Shown one piece after another: positions 14,223 to 20,661 of a DNA stretch of 39,561 nt. The stretch spans positions 1 through 39,561 of IMG/VR virus record IMGVR_UViG_3300046463_000374. One strand, given 5' to 3'. Under the pieces are notes generated by a model. That model saw only the letters and a list, made by a program, of their open reading frames with translations, was not told where the DNA came from and did not search any database. Within the stretch, counting starts at the first letter, position 1. The number at the start of each line of letters is the position of its first letter. Source of the DNA: a virus. The position numbers were made by a program, and so were the translations under genes.

Positions 14223-14561
14223 ATGATCGAACTGCAACTTTCCTCGCTGCCGAAACACCTTCTCGTGGAACTTCACCGGAAGGTGATCGGCGCGCCCGGT
14301 GACTATGCCCGCAAGCCGAAAGAGTTCTATGCCGAGGCGCTTAGTGGGCGCAGCGCCGCAGAGCTTGCCGAAGCACTGGCAACCATCGAGCGCAAGCCGC
14401 GCAAGCCGCAGCAGCGCATGATCGACAAGCGGAACGCGCTTGCAAATGCGAAAGAGTTTCACGCAATTGCAAGGGCGCTCGTTTCCTGGGGCGATGACCT
14501 CGCCAATAATCCCGAAGCGATCCGCACGCTACAAGCGCGCGCGCGTAAGGCTTTGGAATAG
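14223..14561 (+). CDS. Hypothetical protein (112 aa)
   Basis: A 112-residue helical protein (MIELQLSSLPKHLLVELHRK to ARARKALE) two bases after the previous stop. The middle is basic (ATIERKPRKPQQRMIDKRNA), so nucleic-acid binding is possible. No recognised fold or catalytic motif. It closes the cassette copy 3 transcription unit and is followed by a 577-base stretch without a convincing gene. Confidence 0.65.
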   Translation: MIELQLSSLPKHLLVELHRKVIGAPGDYARKPKEFYAEALSGRSAAELAEALATIERKPRKPQQRMIDKRNALANAKEFHAIARALVSWGDDLANNPEAIRTLQARARKALE

Positions 14562-14989
14562 ATTCGGCCTTCTCTTTAGCGTTTCCGCTTTATCCTGCGC
14601 ACGGGCAAGGGGTGATTTCTCACCGAGGCGCCACACCTTCTTTCAAAGGTTCCGGTGTGCGGCGACTTTGGAATAATTCGGCTTGCCCGCCAGCACTGGC
14701 CGGGCTTCCGACTGTAGGCTCAGACGCACTCTTTGCCGCCGCTCCGTTGAGCGGCTTTCGTCATTTGACGCTTGAAACATCGCGCGGTCGCGCAGTTGAT
14801 CGCATCGACGGCGGGGTTCCGTCGACGCTTGGCCCTTCGGGTCTCGCGCCTCATCACCCTCGCGAGGGGAGAGGCCCGCGAGAAAGGTGACATCGGAGCG
14901 TTGCGCACCAGACAAAGCGCGAGACCCGAAGGGATCGGTTACGCCGATCAGTCGGCCCGATGTGGACTCGGGACTTGTGTCGCGACCGG
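14562..14989. other. Gene-free structured region with a 17-bp inverted repeat and several hairpins
   Basis: No convincing gene; open frames here are Arg-rich shadows. CCCTTCGGGTCTCGCGC (14833-14849) is perfectly repeated inverted at 14917-14933. It encloses a second helix, TCACC-CTCGCG (14854-14864) with CGCGAG-AAA-GGTGA (14877-14890). TCGACGG/CCGTCGA (14805/14819) lies just before. A hairpin GGTGA-TTTC-TCACC (14611-14624) after GGCAAGG, followed by CGCCACACC/GGTGT-GC-GGCG (14629-14664), resembles one unit of the array at 20.7 kb. GCCGCTC-CGTT-GAGCGGC-TTTC (14738-14758) is a rightward terminator. Structured RNA or a DNA site are both possible. Confidence 0.5.
14738..14760 (+). terminator. Rightward intrinsic terminator
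   Basis: GCCGCTC (14738-14744), CGTT loop, GAGCGGC (14749-14755), then TTTCG. It would end transcription coming from cassette copy 3 after about 700 bases. Confidence 0.55.
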
Positions 14990-15071
14990 CAAAAAGAAAG
15001 GGGCGCCGACCTTTTGAGTTGGCGCCCCTTCAAGTACTACCGGAGAGATTCGGTACGGATTACTTCAACAT
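14990..15071 (-). ncRNA. Predicted about 80-nt small RNA with anti-ribosome-site sequence
   Basis: A consensus minus-strand promoter (15106-15078) fires toward a strong terminator only about 45-80 bases on: GGGGCGCC (15028-15021), 13-base loop, GGCGCCCC (15007-15000), then a T-rich tail to 14990. The only reading frame is three codons. The RNA contains ATCTCTCCGGTAGT (15050-15037), the exact reverse complement of the leader ACTACCGGAGAG at 16070, CTACCGGAGAGA at 12380 and ACCGGAGAGA at 10555. It may therefore block translation of early genes in trans, like phage immunity RNAs. Transcription is not proven. Confidence 0.55.
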
Positions 15072-15077
15072 GACAAA

Positions 15078-15106
15078 ATTATAGTTTAGTGTAACGCTCC
15101 GGTCAA
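15078..15106 (-). promoter_or_regulatory. Strong promoter for the predicted small RNA
   Basis: Minus strand: TTGACC (15106-15101), 17-base spacer, TATAAT (15083-15078), the best -10 in the window. The sequence ACCTTTGAGAGAT (15108-15120, plus strand) directly upstream of the -35 shares a half-site with the operator at 15346-15370. Confidence 0.7.
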
Positions 15107-15138
15107 TACCTTTGAGAGATGAAACCTATCCGAACGGT

Positions 15139-15300
15139 TTAGTGTGTTGCGCAGTTGCAACGAACGAACTCCCGACGCTCTTCGAGACTCAGCGCGCGAA
15201 ACGCTTCCACGAATTCCGCTTCGGACATCACGAGCGGCGCCGGGATCAGCGCGCCGTCATTCACTTGGCCCAGTACCGCTTCGTTTTGCTCGATCAACAT
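15139..15300 (-). CDS. Small protein under operator control (53 aa)
   Basis: Start at MLIEQNEAVLGQVNDGALIP (15300), chosen for AAGGA seven bases ahead; the frame is open upstream from a TTG that would fall at the transcription start. The rest is helical (SEAEFVEAFRALSLEERREF) and ends with VRCNCATH. It is not an obvious helix-turn-helix protein. It lies downstream of the repressor gene on the same strand but has its own promoter with an operator palindrome in it, the position of an early lytic or establishment gene. Function is unknown. Confidence 0.6.
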   Translation of the reverse strand: MLIEQNEAVLGQVNDGALIPAPLVMSEAEFVEAFRALSLEERREFVRCNCATH

Positions 15301-15344
15301 TTCTTGTTCCTTGGTCTTGGTCGGCGCCGCCGCCGACAAGACAA

Positions 15345-15373
15345 ATCATACCTTTGAGGGATAGGTATGACAA
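15345..15373 (-). promoter_or_regulatory. Promoter with embedded perfect operator palindrome
   Basis: Minus-strand TTGTCA (15373-15368), 17-base spacer, TATGAT (15350-15345). TCATACCT-N9-AGGTATGA (15346-15370) is a perfect 8-bp inverted repeat covering -35 to -10, so a dimeric repressor would block it completely. The likely ligand is the repressor encoded at 15445-15885. Confidence 0.72.
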
Positions 15374-15444
15374 GGAAATGATTCAAGAAAAATAACAGTT
15401 TGTTACGCCGCCACGGTAAAAATTGCGCGCCGTCGAATTCTTGT

Positions 15445-15885
15445 TCACCGATGCAGTTTGTTCCGCATTGCGCGCATGATCGCCGACTGTGCCGCGAGCG
15501 GGTCGCGCCGGTAGAAGTCGACGACAGTCTCTAAAAATTCCAACTCGTCCGCATCGGTAGGATTCGCGAGGCTGGCACTTTGCTCGCCGTCCGCATGCGC
15601 AGGAGCGGGCGCGACCGGTTCCGGCTCTCGTCTATTTTCGTGCTGCTGATCCATCCAGCCGTGAGGGAGCTTTAACGCTTCCTCCATGAGTCGGGCCGTC
15701 TTTGGGCCGATGTTCTTGTATTGGGTGTTGATGTGCGACATGTACGCCTCGCGCACGCCTAGCTTCTCGCCGAACGCCTTCATCATGCCTTTTTCCGGCG
15801 CGCCTGGGTCGTCGCGCCGAACCTCATCCTTGAAACGCTCGAACAACACTTTGAAGTTCTTAAAGCGAATTGAGTTGATGTCCAT
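15445..15885 (-). CDS. Phage repressor, XRE/lambda-type HTH
   Basis: A 146-residue protein starting MDINSIRFKNFKVLFERFKD at 15885 with CGGAG ahead. Residues about 33-75 hold a helix-turn-helix (MMKAFGEKLGVREAYMSHIN, followed by KTARLMEEALKLPHGWMD), typical of phage Cro/C1-type regulators in Burkholderiales. There is no LexA-like peptidase domain; the second half is a Pro/Ala linker and a short helical C-terminus (ELEFLETVVDFYRRDPLA) that may dimerise. It would keep lysogeny by binding operators such as the palindrome at 15346. Lack of self-cleavage suggests induction by another route, for example an antirepressor. Confidence 0.8.
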   Translation of the reverse strand: MDINSIRFKNFKVLFERFKDEVRRDDPGAPEKGMMKAFGEKLGVREAYMSHINTQYKNIGPKTARLMEEALKLPHGWMDQQHENRREPEPVAPAPAHADGEQSASLANPTDADELEFLETVVDFYRRDPLAAQSAIMRAMRNKLHR

Positions 15886-15936
15886 CTTGGTAGCTCCGCC
15901 GGTAACAAATATTATTTTTTGGATCAGATGGGAGGA

Positions 15937-15965
15937 AACATATCACGTCGATACGACATGTGCAA
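15937..15965 (-). promoter_or_regulatory. Candidate repressor-maintenance promoter
   Basis: Minus-strand TTGCAC (15965-15960), 17-base spacer, TATGTT (15942-15937). An imperfect inverted repeat CACGTCG-ATA-CGACATGTG spans the spacer and could be an autoregulatory operator. Confidence 0.5.
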
Positions 15966-16030
15966 CTTTTTCAATTAGTAAAATCACTGTATGAAGGTAA
16001 TACAAATGCCGCTTAAATCTCTGATAGCGC

Positions 16031-16059
16031 TTGCGTACTCTCTTTCGGGTGGCTATACT
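16031..16059 (+). promoter_or_regulatory. Rightward early (pR-like) promoter
   Basis: TTGCGT (16031-16036), 17-base spacer, TATACT (16054-16059), followed by ACTACCGGAGAG before the ATG at 16091. It is divergent from the repressor promoter and starts the early operon. Confidence 0.7.
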
Positions 16060-16090
16060 CTCTCCATCGACTACCGGAGAGGGGTGACAC

Positions 16091-16429
16091 ATGCAAGGCC
16101 AAAAGAACATGTACGGCGTTCCAGGAGAGTACGACGCGCAGATTCGAGCGCTTCCGGCGCTGACCGCTCACCGGGTATGGAAGCAAGCCGGAACGCCCGT
16201 CATGATGGCAATCTGCGAGGCGGCGGGAGTGAGCTACAGGGGATTCGAGATGGTTCGAATCGGGCAAAAGAACCTCTCGTATGCAAGCGCGCGAGTGCTT
16301 CAATACGGGGTTTTCATATCGCTCGGCGTTGCCGTCGATCTCGACACACTGTGCAATGCGATCAACTACCGCGAGCACCAAGAAGAATTAGCGCGCCAGG
16401 AATTCGAAGCGGCAAGGGCGGGCGCGTGA
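16091..16429 (+). CDS. First gene of the early operon, probable regulator (112 aa)
   Basis: A 112-residue protein in the cro position, divergent from the repressor. Residues about 35-75 (VMMAICEAAGVSYRGFEMVR, then NLSYASARVLQYGVF) could form a helix-turn-helix, weaker than in the repressor. It starts after ACTACCGGAGAG. Position, size and the possible HTH suggest a Cro- or CII-like early regulator; this is not certain. Its TGA overlaps the GTG of the replication protein gene, so the two are coupled. Its ribosome-site leader is the best match to the predicted small RNA. Confidence 0.65.
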   Translation: MQGQKNMYGVPGEYDAQIRALPALTAHRVWKQAGTPVMMAICEAAGVSYRGFEMVRIGQKNLSYASARVLQYGVFISLGVAVDLDTLCNAINYREHQEELARQEFEAARAGA

Positions 16430-17277
16430 ACTACTACCAACACCACATCGGCGACTACAAAGCCGCGACAGCGCACCTGACGCTGATCGAGCACGGCGCG
16501 TATCGGCAACTGCTCGACATGTACTACCTCGACGAGAAGCCAATTCCGCTCGAAACCCAAGTGGTTTTTCGTCGGTTATGCGCAAGAACCCAAGATGAAC
16601 AAACTGCCGTCGAGATAGTGCTGAAAGAGTTCTTCGAAGAGACCGCAAAGGGGTGGCGACATAGGCGCTGCGAGTCGGAACTAGCTCACTATGCATCGAA
16701 AGCCGCAGCGAACCGGGAGAACGGAAAGCGAGGCGGGAGGCCGAAGAAAACCCAACTGGTTTCTGATGAGAACCCAACCGATAGCGAACACGAAGCCAAC
16801 GAAAAGGCAACCAAGAACCAAGAACCATTAACCAAGAACCAAGAACCAAAGAAAAACGTAACGCGCTCTGCGAGCGCTCGCGCCCAAAAGTTCGACGGCC
16901 GGGCTTATCTCGTCGAGCAAGGCGTAGCTCCGCAGGTTGCCGACGATTGGCTGAAGGTTCGCAAGGCAAAGCGTCTGCCCGACACAGCGACCGCATTCAC
17001 CGCGATCAAAGCGCAAGCGGACCTGGCGAACTTGACGATGGACGAGACGATTCGGATTTGCGTCGTGCGCGGCTGGGGCGGTTTTAGCGCGAACTGGGAT
17101 CGCGACGACAGCCCGAGCACTGCGGCATTGCAAGCGCAGCGCAGCGCCGGCCCGCGCCAGGGGTACGTGAGCAAGCAAGAGCAACTCGAACGCAACAATC
17201 GCGCCGTTGCAGAGCGGTACATCGCGCGTCTACAGGCTGAAGAAGCCGAAAAGGGGAGTGACCATGAAAGCGAATGA
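16426..17277 (+). CDS. DUF1376-type replication protein
   Basis: Begins at GTG 16426, giving VNYYQHHIGDYKAATAHLTL. The first 90 residues are the DUF1376 domain (LIEHGAYRQLLDMYYLDEKP, with the conserved RRLCARTQDEQTAVEIVL), found in phage and prophage proteins at the position of lambda O or primosomal DnaT-like genes. A charged linker (GGRPKKTQL, repeated TKNQEP) leads to a second helical domain (residues about 150-230). The 283-residue length is normal for the family. It is thought to act in replication initiation or helicase loading. It may serve lytic replication, separate from the plasmid initiator at 26845-27636. Confidence 0.8.
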   Translation: MNYYQHHIGDYKAATAHLTLIEHGAYRQLLDMYYLDEKPIPLETQVVFRRLCARTQDEQTAVEIVLKEFFEETAKGWRHRRCESELAHYASKAAANRENGKRGGRPKKTQLVSDENPTDSEHEANEKATKNQEPLTKNQEPKKNVTRSASARAQKFDGRAYLVEQGVAPQVADDWLKVRKAKRLPDTATAFTAIKAQADLANLTMDETIRICVVRGWGGFSANWDRDDSPSTAALQAQRSAGPRQGYVSKQEQLERNNRAVAERYIARLQAEEAEKGSDHESE

Positions 17278-17938
17278 AAAAGCCCGCCTTGCTGTCGTGC
17301 TGTCGGACGTGCATGCGTTCTACCGTCAGGATTTTTCAGAGTTCGCGCTGAACGTTTGGTCAATGGCGATGGAGCCGTTCGACATCGCTGCGGTCGAGCG
17401 CGCGGTCGGTCAGCACGCCATGAACCCGGATTCGGGCCAATGGTGCCCGAAGCCCGCCGACATCGTGAAAATGCTTCAGGGTTCGACGAAAGATTCGGCC
17501 AATGCAGCATGGTCGGCCGTCGATTACGCGATTCGCACGCGCGGCGACCAATATTCGGTCGTGTTCGACGATGCTCTGATTCACCGCGTCATCGAGGATA
17601 TGGGCGGCTGGATCAAGCTCTGCCGCGTCGACGTCGAGCAATACCCGTTCACGCAGAACGAGTTTGTGACGCGATACAGGGGCTACAAGATGCGCGGCGA
17701 GGTTCCGCCCTATCCGGCGAAGCTCATCGGCGTGCCGGAGGATTTCAACGCGCGTCAGGGGTATCCCGTCGCGGCGCCGGTGCTGATCGGTGACGCCAGA
17801 AAGGCGCAACTCGTGTTGCAAGGCGGCTCGAACTCGCCGCGCATCGCATTCACCGAGGCGGCTAATTTTTTGCCTGCCTCCACTACCCCGGCGAGATTAA
17901 TTGCGCTAAAATCTCCAAAGGATATTCAAGCCGCGTAG
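17264..17938 (+). CDS. Hypothetical replication-operon protein (DUF6475-like), 224 aa
   Basis: Start at MKANEKARLAVVLSDVHAFY (17264), GAGTG ahead; it overlaps the upstream gene by 14 bases. The N-terminal part (FYRQDFSEFALNVWSMAMEP, then QHAMNPDSGQWCPKPADIVK) matches a protein family that follows DUF1376 genes in Burkholderia phages, which I recall as DUF6475, with moderate certainty. Cysteines are few and no ATPase motif is present. By analogy with other phages the gene occupies the helicase-loader slot (lambda P position), so it may recruit host helicase to the origin. That role is inferred. Confidence 0.68.
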   Translation: MKANEKARLAVVLSDVHAFYRQDFSEFALNVWSMAMEPFDIAAVERAVGQHAMNPDSGQWCPKPADIVKMLQGSTKDSANAAWSAVDYAIRTRGDQYSVVFDDALIHRVIEDMGGWIKLCRVDVEQYPFTQNEFVTRYRGYKMRGEVPPYPAKLIGVPEDFNARQGYPVAAPVLIGDARKAQLVLQGGSNSPRIAFTEAANFLPASTTPARLIALKSPKDIQAA

Positions 17939-17947
17939 GCGAAAAAA

Positions 17948-18232
17948 ATGACCGCATCGACCAGTTCGCAAGCGCTCGAAGAACATCAAGCCGAAGGCAA
18001 GGCCGACCGCCAGCGCATCGCGGTCGCGCGGTTCCTGCGCACGATCTACCCGGCCGGCGTGACGCGTAATGCAATCTCGCGCGCGCTGCGTCTGCCGATT
18101 CAGTCTGTCACCGGCCGCGTGAACGAACTGCTCGCGACTGGCGCCGTCATCGAGCCGGGCGCCAGGATCAAAGACCCGATCACGCGCCGCACATGCAAGC
18201 TCGTCGCGAGCGCGCCGGACCTGTTTTCATGA
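17948..18232 (+). CDS. Winged-helix DNA-binding protein (94 aa)
   Basis: Residues about 22-90 form a winged helix: RIAVARFLRTIYPAGVTRNA for the first helices, SRALRLPIQSVTGRVNELLA as recognition helix, and ATGAVIEPGARIKDPITRRT as the wing. It is similar in layout to MarR-type and phage wHTH adaptors. The 20-residue N-terminus is polar. It lies between replication genes, so it could bind the lytic origin or regulate the operon. Its stop overlaps the next ATG. Confidence 0.7.
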   Translation: MTASTSSQALEEHQAEGKADRQRIAVARFLRTIYPAGVTRNAISRALRLPIQSVTGRVNELLATGAVIEPGARIKDPITRRTCKLVASAPDLFS

Positions 18233-18456
18233 CATGGGAGCGGCGCGGCGACGTGCGCGATCCGCTCGTGATCTTGATCGAGCGCGAGGAACGGAACCCA
18301 CAATGCAAGCATTGCGTGTGGTCGATCGGCAAAACGGAATTTTTTGGGGATTGGATATGCGCGAAGCAACGGGTAATGCGTCATCGGTGCGGCGAATTCA
18401 GCCCTTTGCAGACGTACATCGAGCGCTCGAAAGCATTTTCGAAACGCTCGCGCTGA
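18229..18456 (+). CDS. Small Cys-rich, zinc-binding-type protein (75 aa)
   Basis: Start is MTWERRGDVRDPLVILIERE (18229), with ATG overlapping the previous stop. The C-terminal half has CKHC, then CAKQRVMRHRC, which makes a plausible four-ligand zinc site. The basic C-terminus could bind nucleic acid. The last 100 bases overlap the start of the following gene in another frame. Proteins with CxxC...C...C and KHC motifs in this slot are common in phages and have no known function. Confidence 0.62.
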   Translation: MTWERRGDVRDPLVILIEREERNPQCKHCVWSIGKTEFFGDWICAKQRVMRHRCGEFSPLQTYIERSKAFSKRSR

Positions 18457-18962
18457 TCGAAGCCGTCAAAGTGCCCGGCTATTCCGAGTCCGTCGCGCGC
18501 TCGACCGTCGTCGATAAAGTCGAGTGGACAGATCGCGTCACCGACGCCGCCTGGGCGATGCAAGCGCTCGACTCGACGCTGACCGCCATCGAGCGCGCCG
18601 CGATCGTCGCACGCTATCACCGCGACCCTGGCACGTTGCGCCGATACGAGGGGAGCCGATGGAGCGCCGCGAAGGCCGACGACGCCGACCAGAAGCACGC
18701 GCACGCGCTCGCGCTGCTCAAGCTGCACCTGACCCATCAGCACGCGAAAGGCGACCTCCTGGAAGCCGTGATAGAGCGCGAATTCGTTCACGGCGAATCC
18801 TACATGGAAACGACGCGGCAAATCGGCGACCGACTTGGCGTTTCGGCGATGGCAGTCTCGCGCCTCGCGCAGAAGGTCGAGCGCGCCGTGCGTGCGCTCG
18901 AAGTGCGGGCGCACGCAGCGCTGAAAGAGCGCTTCGCCGAACTCGGATTCGTGCCGCGATAA
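18357..18962 (+). CDS. HTH protein with sigma-70 region 4-like C-terminus; candidate late regulator
   Basis: A 201-residue protein from MREATGNASSVRRIQPFADV (18357), GGGGA ahead. Residues about 80-120 hold ALDSTLTAIERAAIVARYHR, and the C-terminal 55 residues (REFVHGESYMETTRQIGDRL, then SAMAVSRLAQKVERAVRAL) look like an HTH similar to sigma region 4 or Q-type antiterminators. It ends the replication segment, just where lambda-like phages place the late regulator. The repeated intrinsic terminators inside the late operon would need such an antiterminator or a dedicated activator. Role is inferred. Confidence 0.6.
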   Translation: MREATGNASSVRRIQPFADVHRALESIFETLALIEAVKVPGYSESVARSTVVDKVEWTDRVTDAAWAMQALDSTLTAIERAAIVARYHRDPGTLRRYEGSRWSAAKADDADQKHAHALALLKLHLTHQHAKGDLLEAVIEREFVHGESYMETTRQIGDRLGVSAMAVSRLAQKVERAVRALEVRAHAALKERFAELGFVPR

Positions 18963-18988
18963 TTTCATCTCTATCGGAGAGAAAACGC

Positions 18989-19016
18989 TTGACACCGTAT
19001 CTCCGAGTGATATGAT
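18989..19016 (+). promoter_or_regulatory. Promoter for the ERF-SSB recombination segment
   Basis: TTGACA (18989-18994), 16-base spacer, TATGAT (19011-19016), followed by TTCATCTC as at cassette copy 1. An orphan CGGAGAGA lies just upstream with no gene behind it. Confidence 0.7.
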
Positions 19017-19068
19017 TCATCTCAGCAGCACGGAACACCACGACAAACCAGCGAAAGGAAACACGATC

Positions 19069-19287
19069 ATGAGCCAGCAATACAGCCCCTTCAAAGAACT
19101 CATCGAATCGGCACGCAGCGCCGTTGCCGCGAAACTTCAGGTCGCGAATGACCTGATGAACGCGAACGATGATCCGCGCCTCTTTGCCGACTATCTTCGC
19201 GCCCGCGAAGAGCTTGCCGCGAAGGTTGAACGCCAAATCTCCATTCTCGAACGCATGAGCGCCTTTTTCGAAGAGGCGACGGTATGA
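19069..19287 (+). CDS. Small helical hypothetical protein (72 aa)
   Basis: MSQQYSPFKELIESARSAVA starts at 19069, with GAAAGGA ahead, in preference to an ATG 19 codons upstream that lies at the promoter. The protein is nearly all helix, with heptad-like hydrophobic spacing in LREEL-type sequence (residues 42-65), so it may be a coiled-coil dimer. It is the first gene of the recombination transcription unit, and its stop overlaps the next start. No family is recognised. Confidence 0.62.
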   Translation: MSQQYSPFKELIESARSAVAAKLQVANDLMNANDDPRLFADYLRAREELAAKVERQISILERMSAFFEEATV

Positions 19288-19373
19288 ACCCGCGCGCCGC
19301 GTTTGATTGGGCCGTCGCGATCGCCTTCGGGCTTTTCCTTGGCTACATGGCGGCGAAAGGAATCGCGCCATGA
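19284..19373 (+). CDS. Tiny membrane protein (29 aa)
   Basis: MNPRAAFDWAVAIAFGLFLG followed by YMAAKGIAP, with stop-start overlaps at both ends. Residues 8-24 form one hydrophobic helix, and the tail has a lysine. It is too short for standard gene finders but its coupling to both neighbours supports translation. Function is unknown. Confidence 0.5.
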   Translation: MNPRAAFDWAVAIAFGLFLGYMAAKGIAP

Positions 19374-19465
19374 ACGACGACGACCGGGAAGCGCAGCAAT
19401 ACCTCGAAGAACAAGAGCAGCAATATCTCGAACTGAACGGAGAGAGCGAAAATGAAAACGTCTGA
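19370..19465 (+). CDS. Tiny acidic Gln/Glu-rich protein (31 aa)
   Basis: MNDDDREAQQYLEEQEQQYL then ELNGESENENV, overlapping the previous stop and running 14 bases into the ERF gene. The ribosome site of ERF (GGAGAGA) is inside this frame, so translating it would open or compete with ERF initiation. It may be a coupling peptide rather than a functional protein. Confidence 0.45.
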   Translation: MNDDDREAQQYLEEQEQQYLELNGESENENV

Positions 19466-20087
19466 AAGCATCAGCAAGATCGCGCCGGCCCTGTTGCAAG
19501 CACAGAAAGCCATTAGTTTCGCCGTGAAGGACGCGCACAACCCTCACCTGAAGAACCAATACGCGGGCCTTCCCGCGGTGATCGACGCCGTGAAAGGCCC
19601 GCTGAATGACGCCGGCATCATCTTCATCCAATCTCCCGCGCCGTCCGATGATGGCAAGCTGCACCTGACGACGCGCCTCATTCACGAGTCGGGCGAATGG
19701 ATCGAATCGACGGCGGTCACGCCACTGCAAAAGGCTGACCCGCAAGGCGTCGGCTCGGCGATCACCTACATGCGCCGCTACTCGCTCGCAGCGATTACGG
19801 GCTTGTATCAGGATGACGACGACGGCAACGCCGCATCGGGCGTCGGTCAGCGCGCGCAGCAGGAACAGAAGCCGCAAGCGATGAAGCCCGCCGACGTGAA
19901 GCGCCACATTGCCGCGATCAGGGGCGCCAAGACTGGCGACGCGCTAAAAGCTGCATTCAACGCAGCGCGCACGCATGCGGCCGAACTGAACGATGCCGAC
20001 GCGTTCGAACAGTTCAAGCTCGCGAAACAGGAAGTCATCGACGCGCACACGAAGGCAACCGAGCAACCCGAACCCGCGGAAGCGTAA
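19452..20087 (+). CDS. erf: ERF-family single-strand annealing protein
   Basis: A 211-residue recombinase of the ERF superfamily. The N-terminal domain shows AHNPHLKNQYAGLPAVIDAV, then TTRLIHESGEWIESTAV and the conserved GSAITYMRRYSLAAITGL, ending in DDDDGNAA. The rest is a polar, helical C-terminal region (residues 140-211). ERF proteins anneal single strands and circularise or recombine phage DNA, usually with an SSB partner; here ssb follows 54 bases later. GGAGAGA precedes the ATG. Length and motifs look intact. Confidence 0.9.
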   Translation: MKTSESISKIAPALLQAQKAISFAVKDAHNPHLKNQYAGLPAVIDAVKGPLNDAGIIFIQSPAPSDDGKLHLTTRLIHESGEWIESTAVTPLQKADPQGVGSAITYMRRYSLAAITGLYQDDDDGNAASGVGQRAQQEQKPQAMKPADVKRHIAAIRGAKTGDALKAAFNAARTHAAELNDADAFEQFKLAKQEVIDAHTKATEQPEPAEA

Positions 20088-20141
20088 TTGATACCCGGCG
20101 CGCCCCGCGCGCGCCATCACTCACCAGCGAAAGGAAAGAAA

Positions 20142-20609
20142 ATGGCGTCATATCAGAAGGTAATCGTTGCGGGCAACCTGGGCCAAGACCCGGAAGTGCG
20201 CTACCTCACGAACGGCGATGCCGTCGCGAACTTCAGCGTTGCCGTCACCGAGTCATGGAAGGATTCGGGCGGCCAGAAGCAAGAGCGCACCGAATGGTTT
20301 CGCGTCGTCTGCTTCAAGCGCCAAGCGGAAATCGCTGGCGAATACCTGAAGAAAGGCGCGCAAGTGCTCGTCGAAGGCCGCATGCAAACCCGGTCGTATG
20401 AGGCGAAGGACGGAACGCAGAAGTACGTCACCGAGCTACGCGCCGACACGTTCAAGATGCTCGGGTCGCGCGCCGACAACGAGAGCGCGCCGCGCAATCC
20501 GAGCACAGGCGCCCCGCGCCAGCAGCGCAACAATGCGCCCTCGCGCCAGCAACCGAGCGCGCCGAGCGGCGGTGGATTCGCAGATATGGATGATGACATT
20601 CCTTTTTGA
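20142..20609 (+). CDS. ssb: Single-stranded DNA-binding protein
   Basis: A 155-residue SSB. The OB-fold (residues 1-107) has VIVAGNLGQDPEVRYLTNGD, NFSVAVTESWKD and EWFRVVCFKRQAEIAGEYLK. A Gln/Pro/Asn-rich linker follows, with the acidic tip DMDDDIPF that binds partner proteins. I start at MASYQKV (20142) with AAAGGAAAG ahead, since the in-frame upstream sequence is Pro/Arg-rich. It protects single strands during replication and works with ERF. Its stop is followed by the repeat array described at 20662. Confidence 0.94.
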   Translation: MASYQKVIVAGNLGQDPEVRYLTNGDAVANFSVAVTESWKDSGGQKQERTEWFRVVCFKRQAEIAGEYLKKGAQVLVEGRMQTRSYEAKDGTQKYVTELRADTFKMLGSRADNESAPRNPSTGAPRQQRNNAPSRQQPSAPSGGGFADMDDDIPF

Positions 20610-20618
20610 GATTCTTGC

Positions 20619-20646
20619 TTGCGTTTCAATCTCTCTGTGGTAGTAT
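20619..20646 (+). promoter_or_regulatory. Promoter upstream of the pentamer-hairpin array
   Basis: TTGCGT (20619-20624), 16-base spacer, TAGTAT (20641-20646). Start of transcription near 20653, so the whole array and the gene at 21125 would be transcribed rightward. It gives a leader of roughly 470 nt or a separate RNA. Confidence 0.65.
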
Positions 20647-20661
20647 GACGTTGCTGCTTGT

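Noticed and set aside
14833-14933. 17-bp inverted repeat as ends of a small insertion element
   Set aside because: The arms are only 67 bases apart with a further helix inside, no target duplication and no transposase; RNA or DNA hairpin is simpler.
15110-15360. Plus-strand frames of 69-83 codons opposite the 53-aa gene
   Set aside because: They run antisense through the operator and have no ribosome sites.
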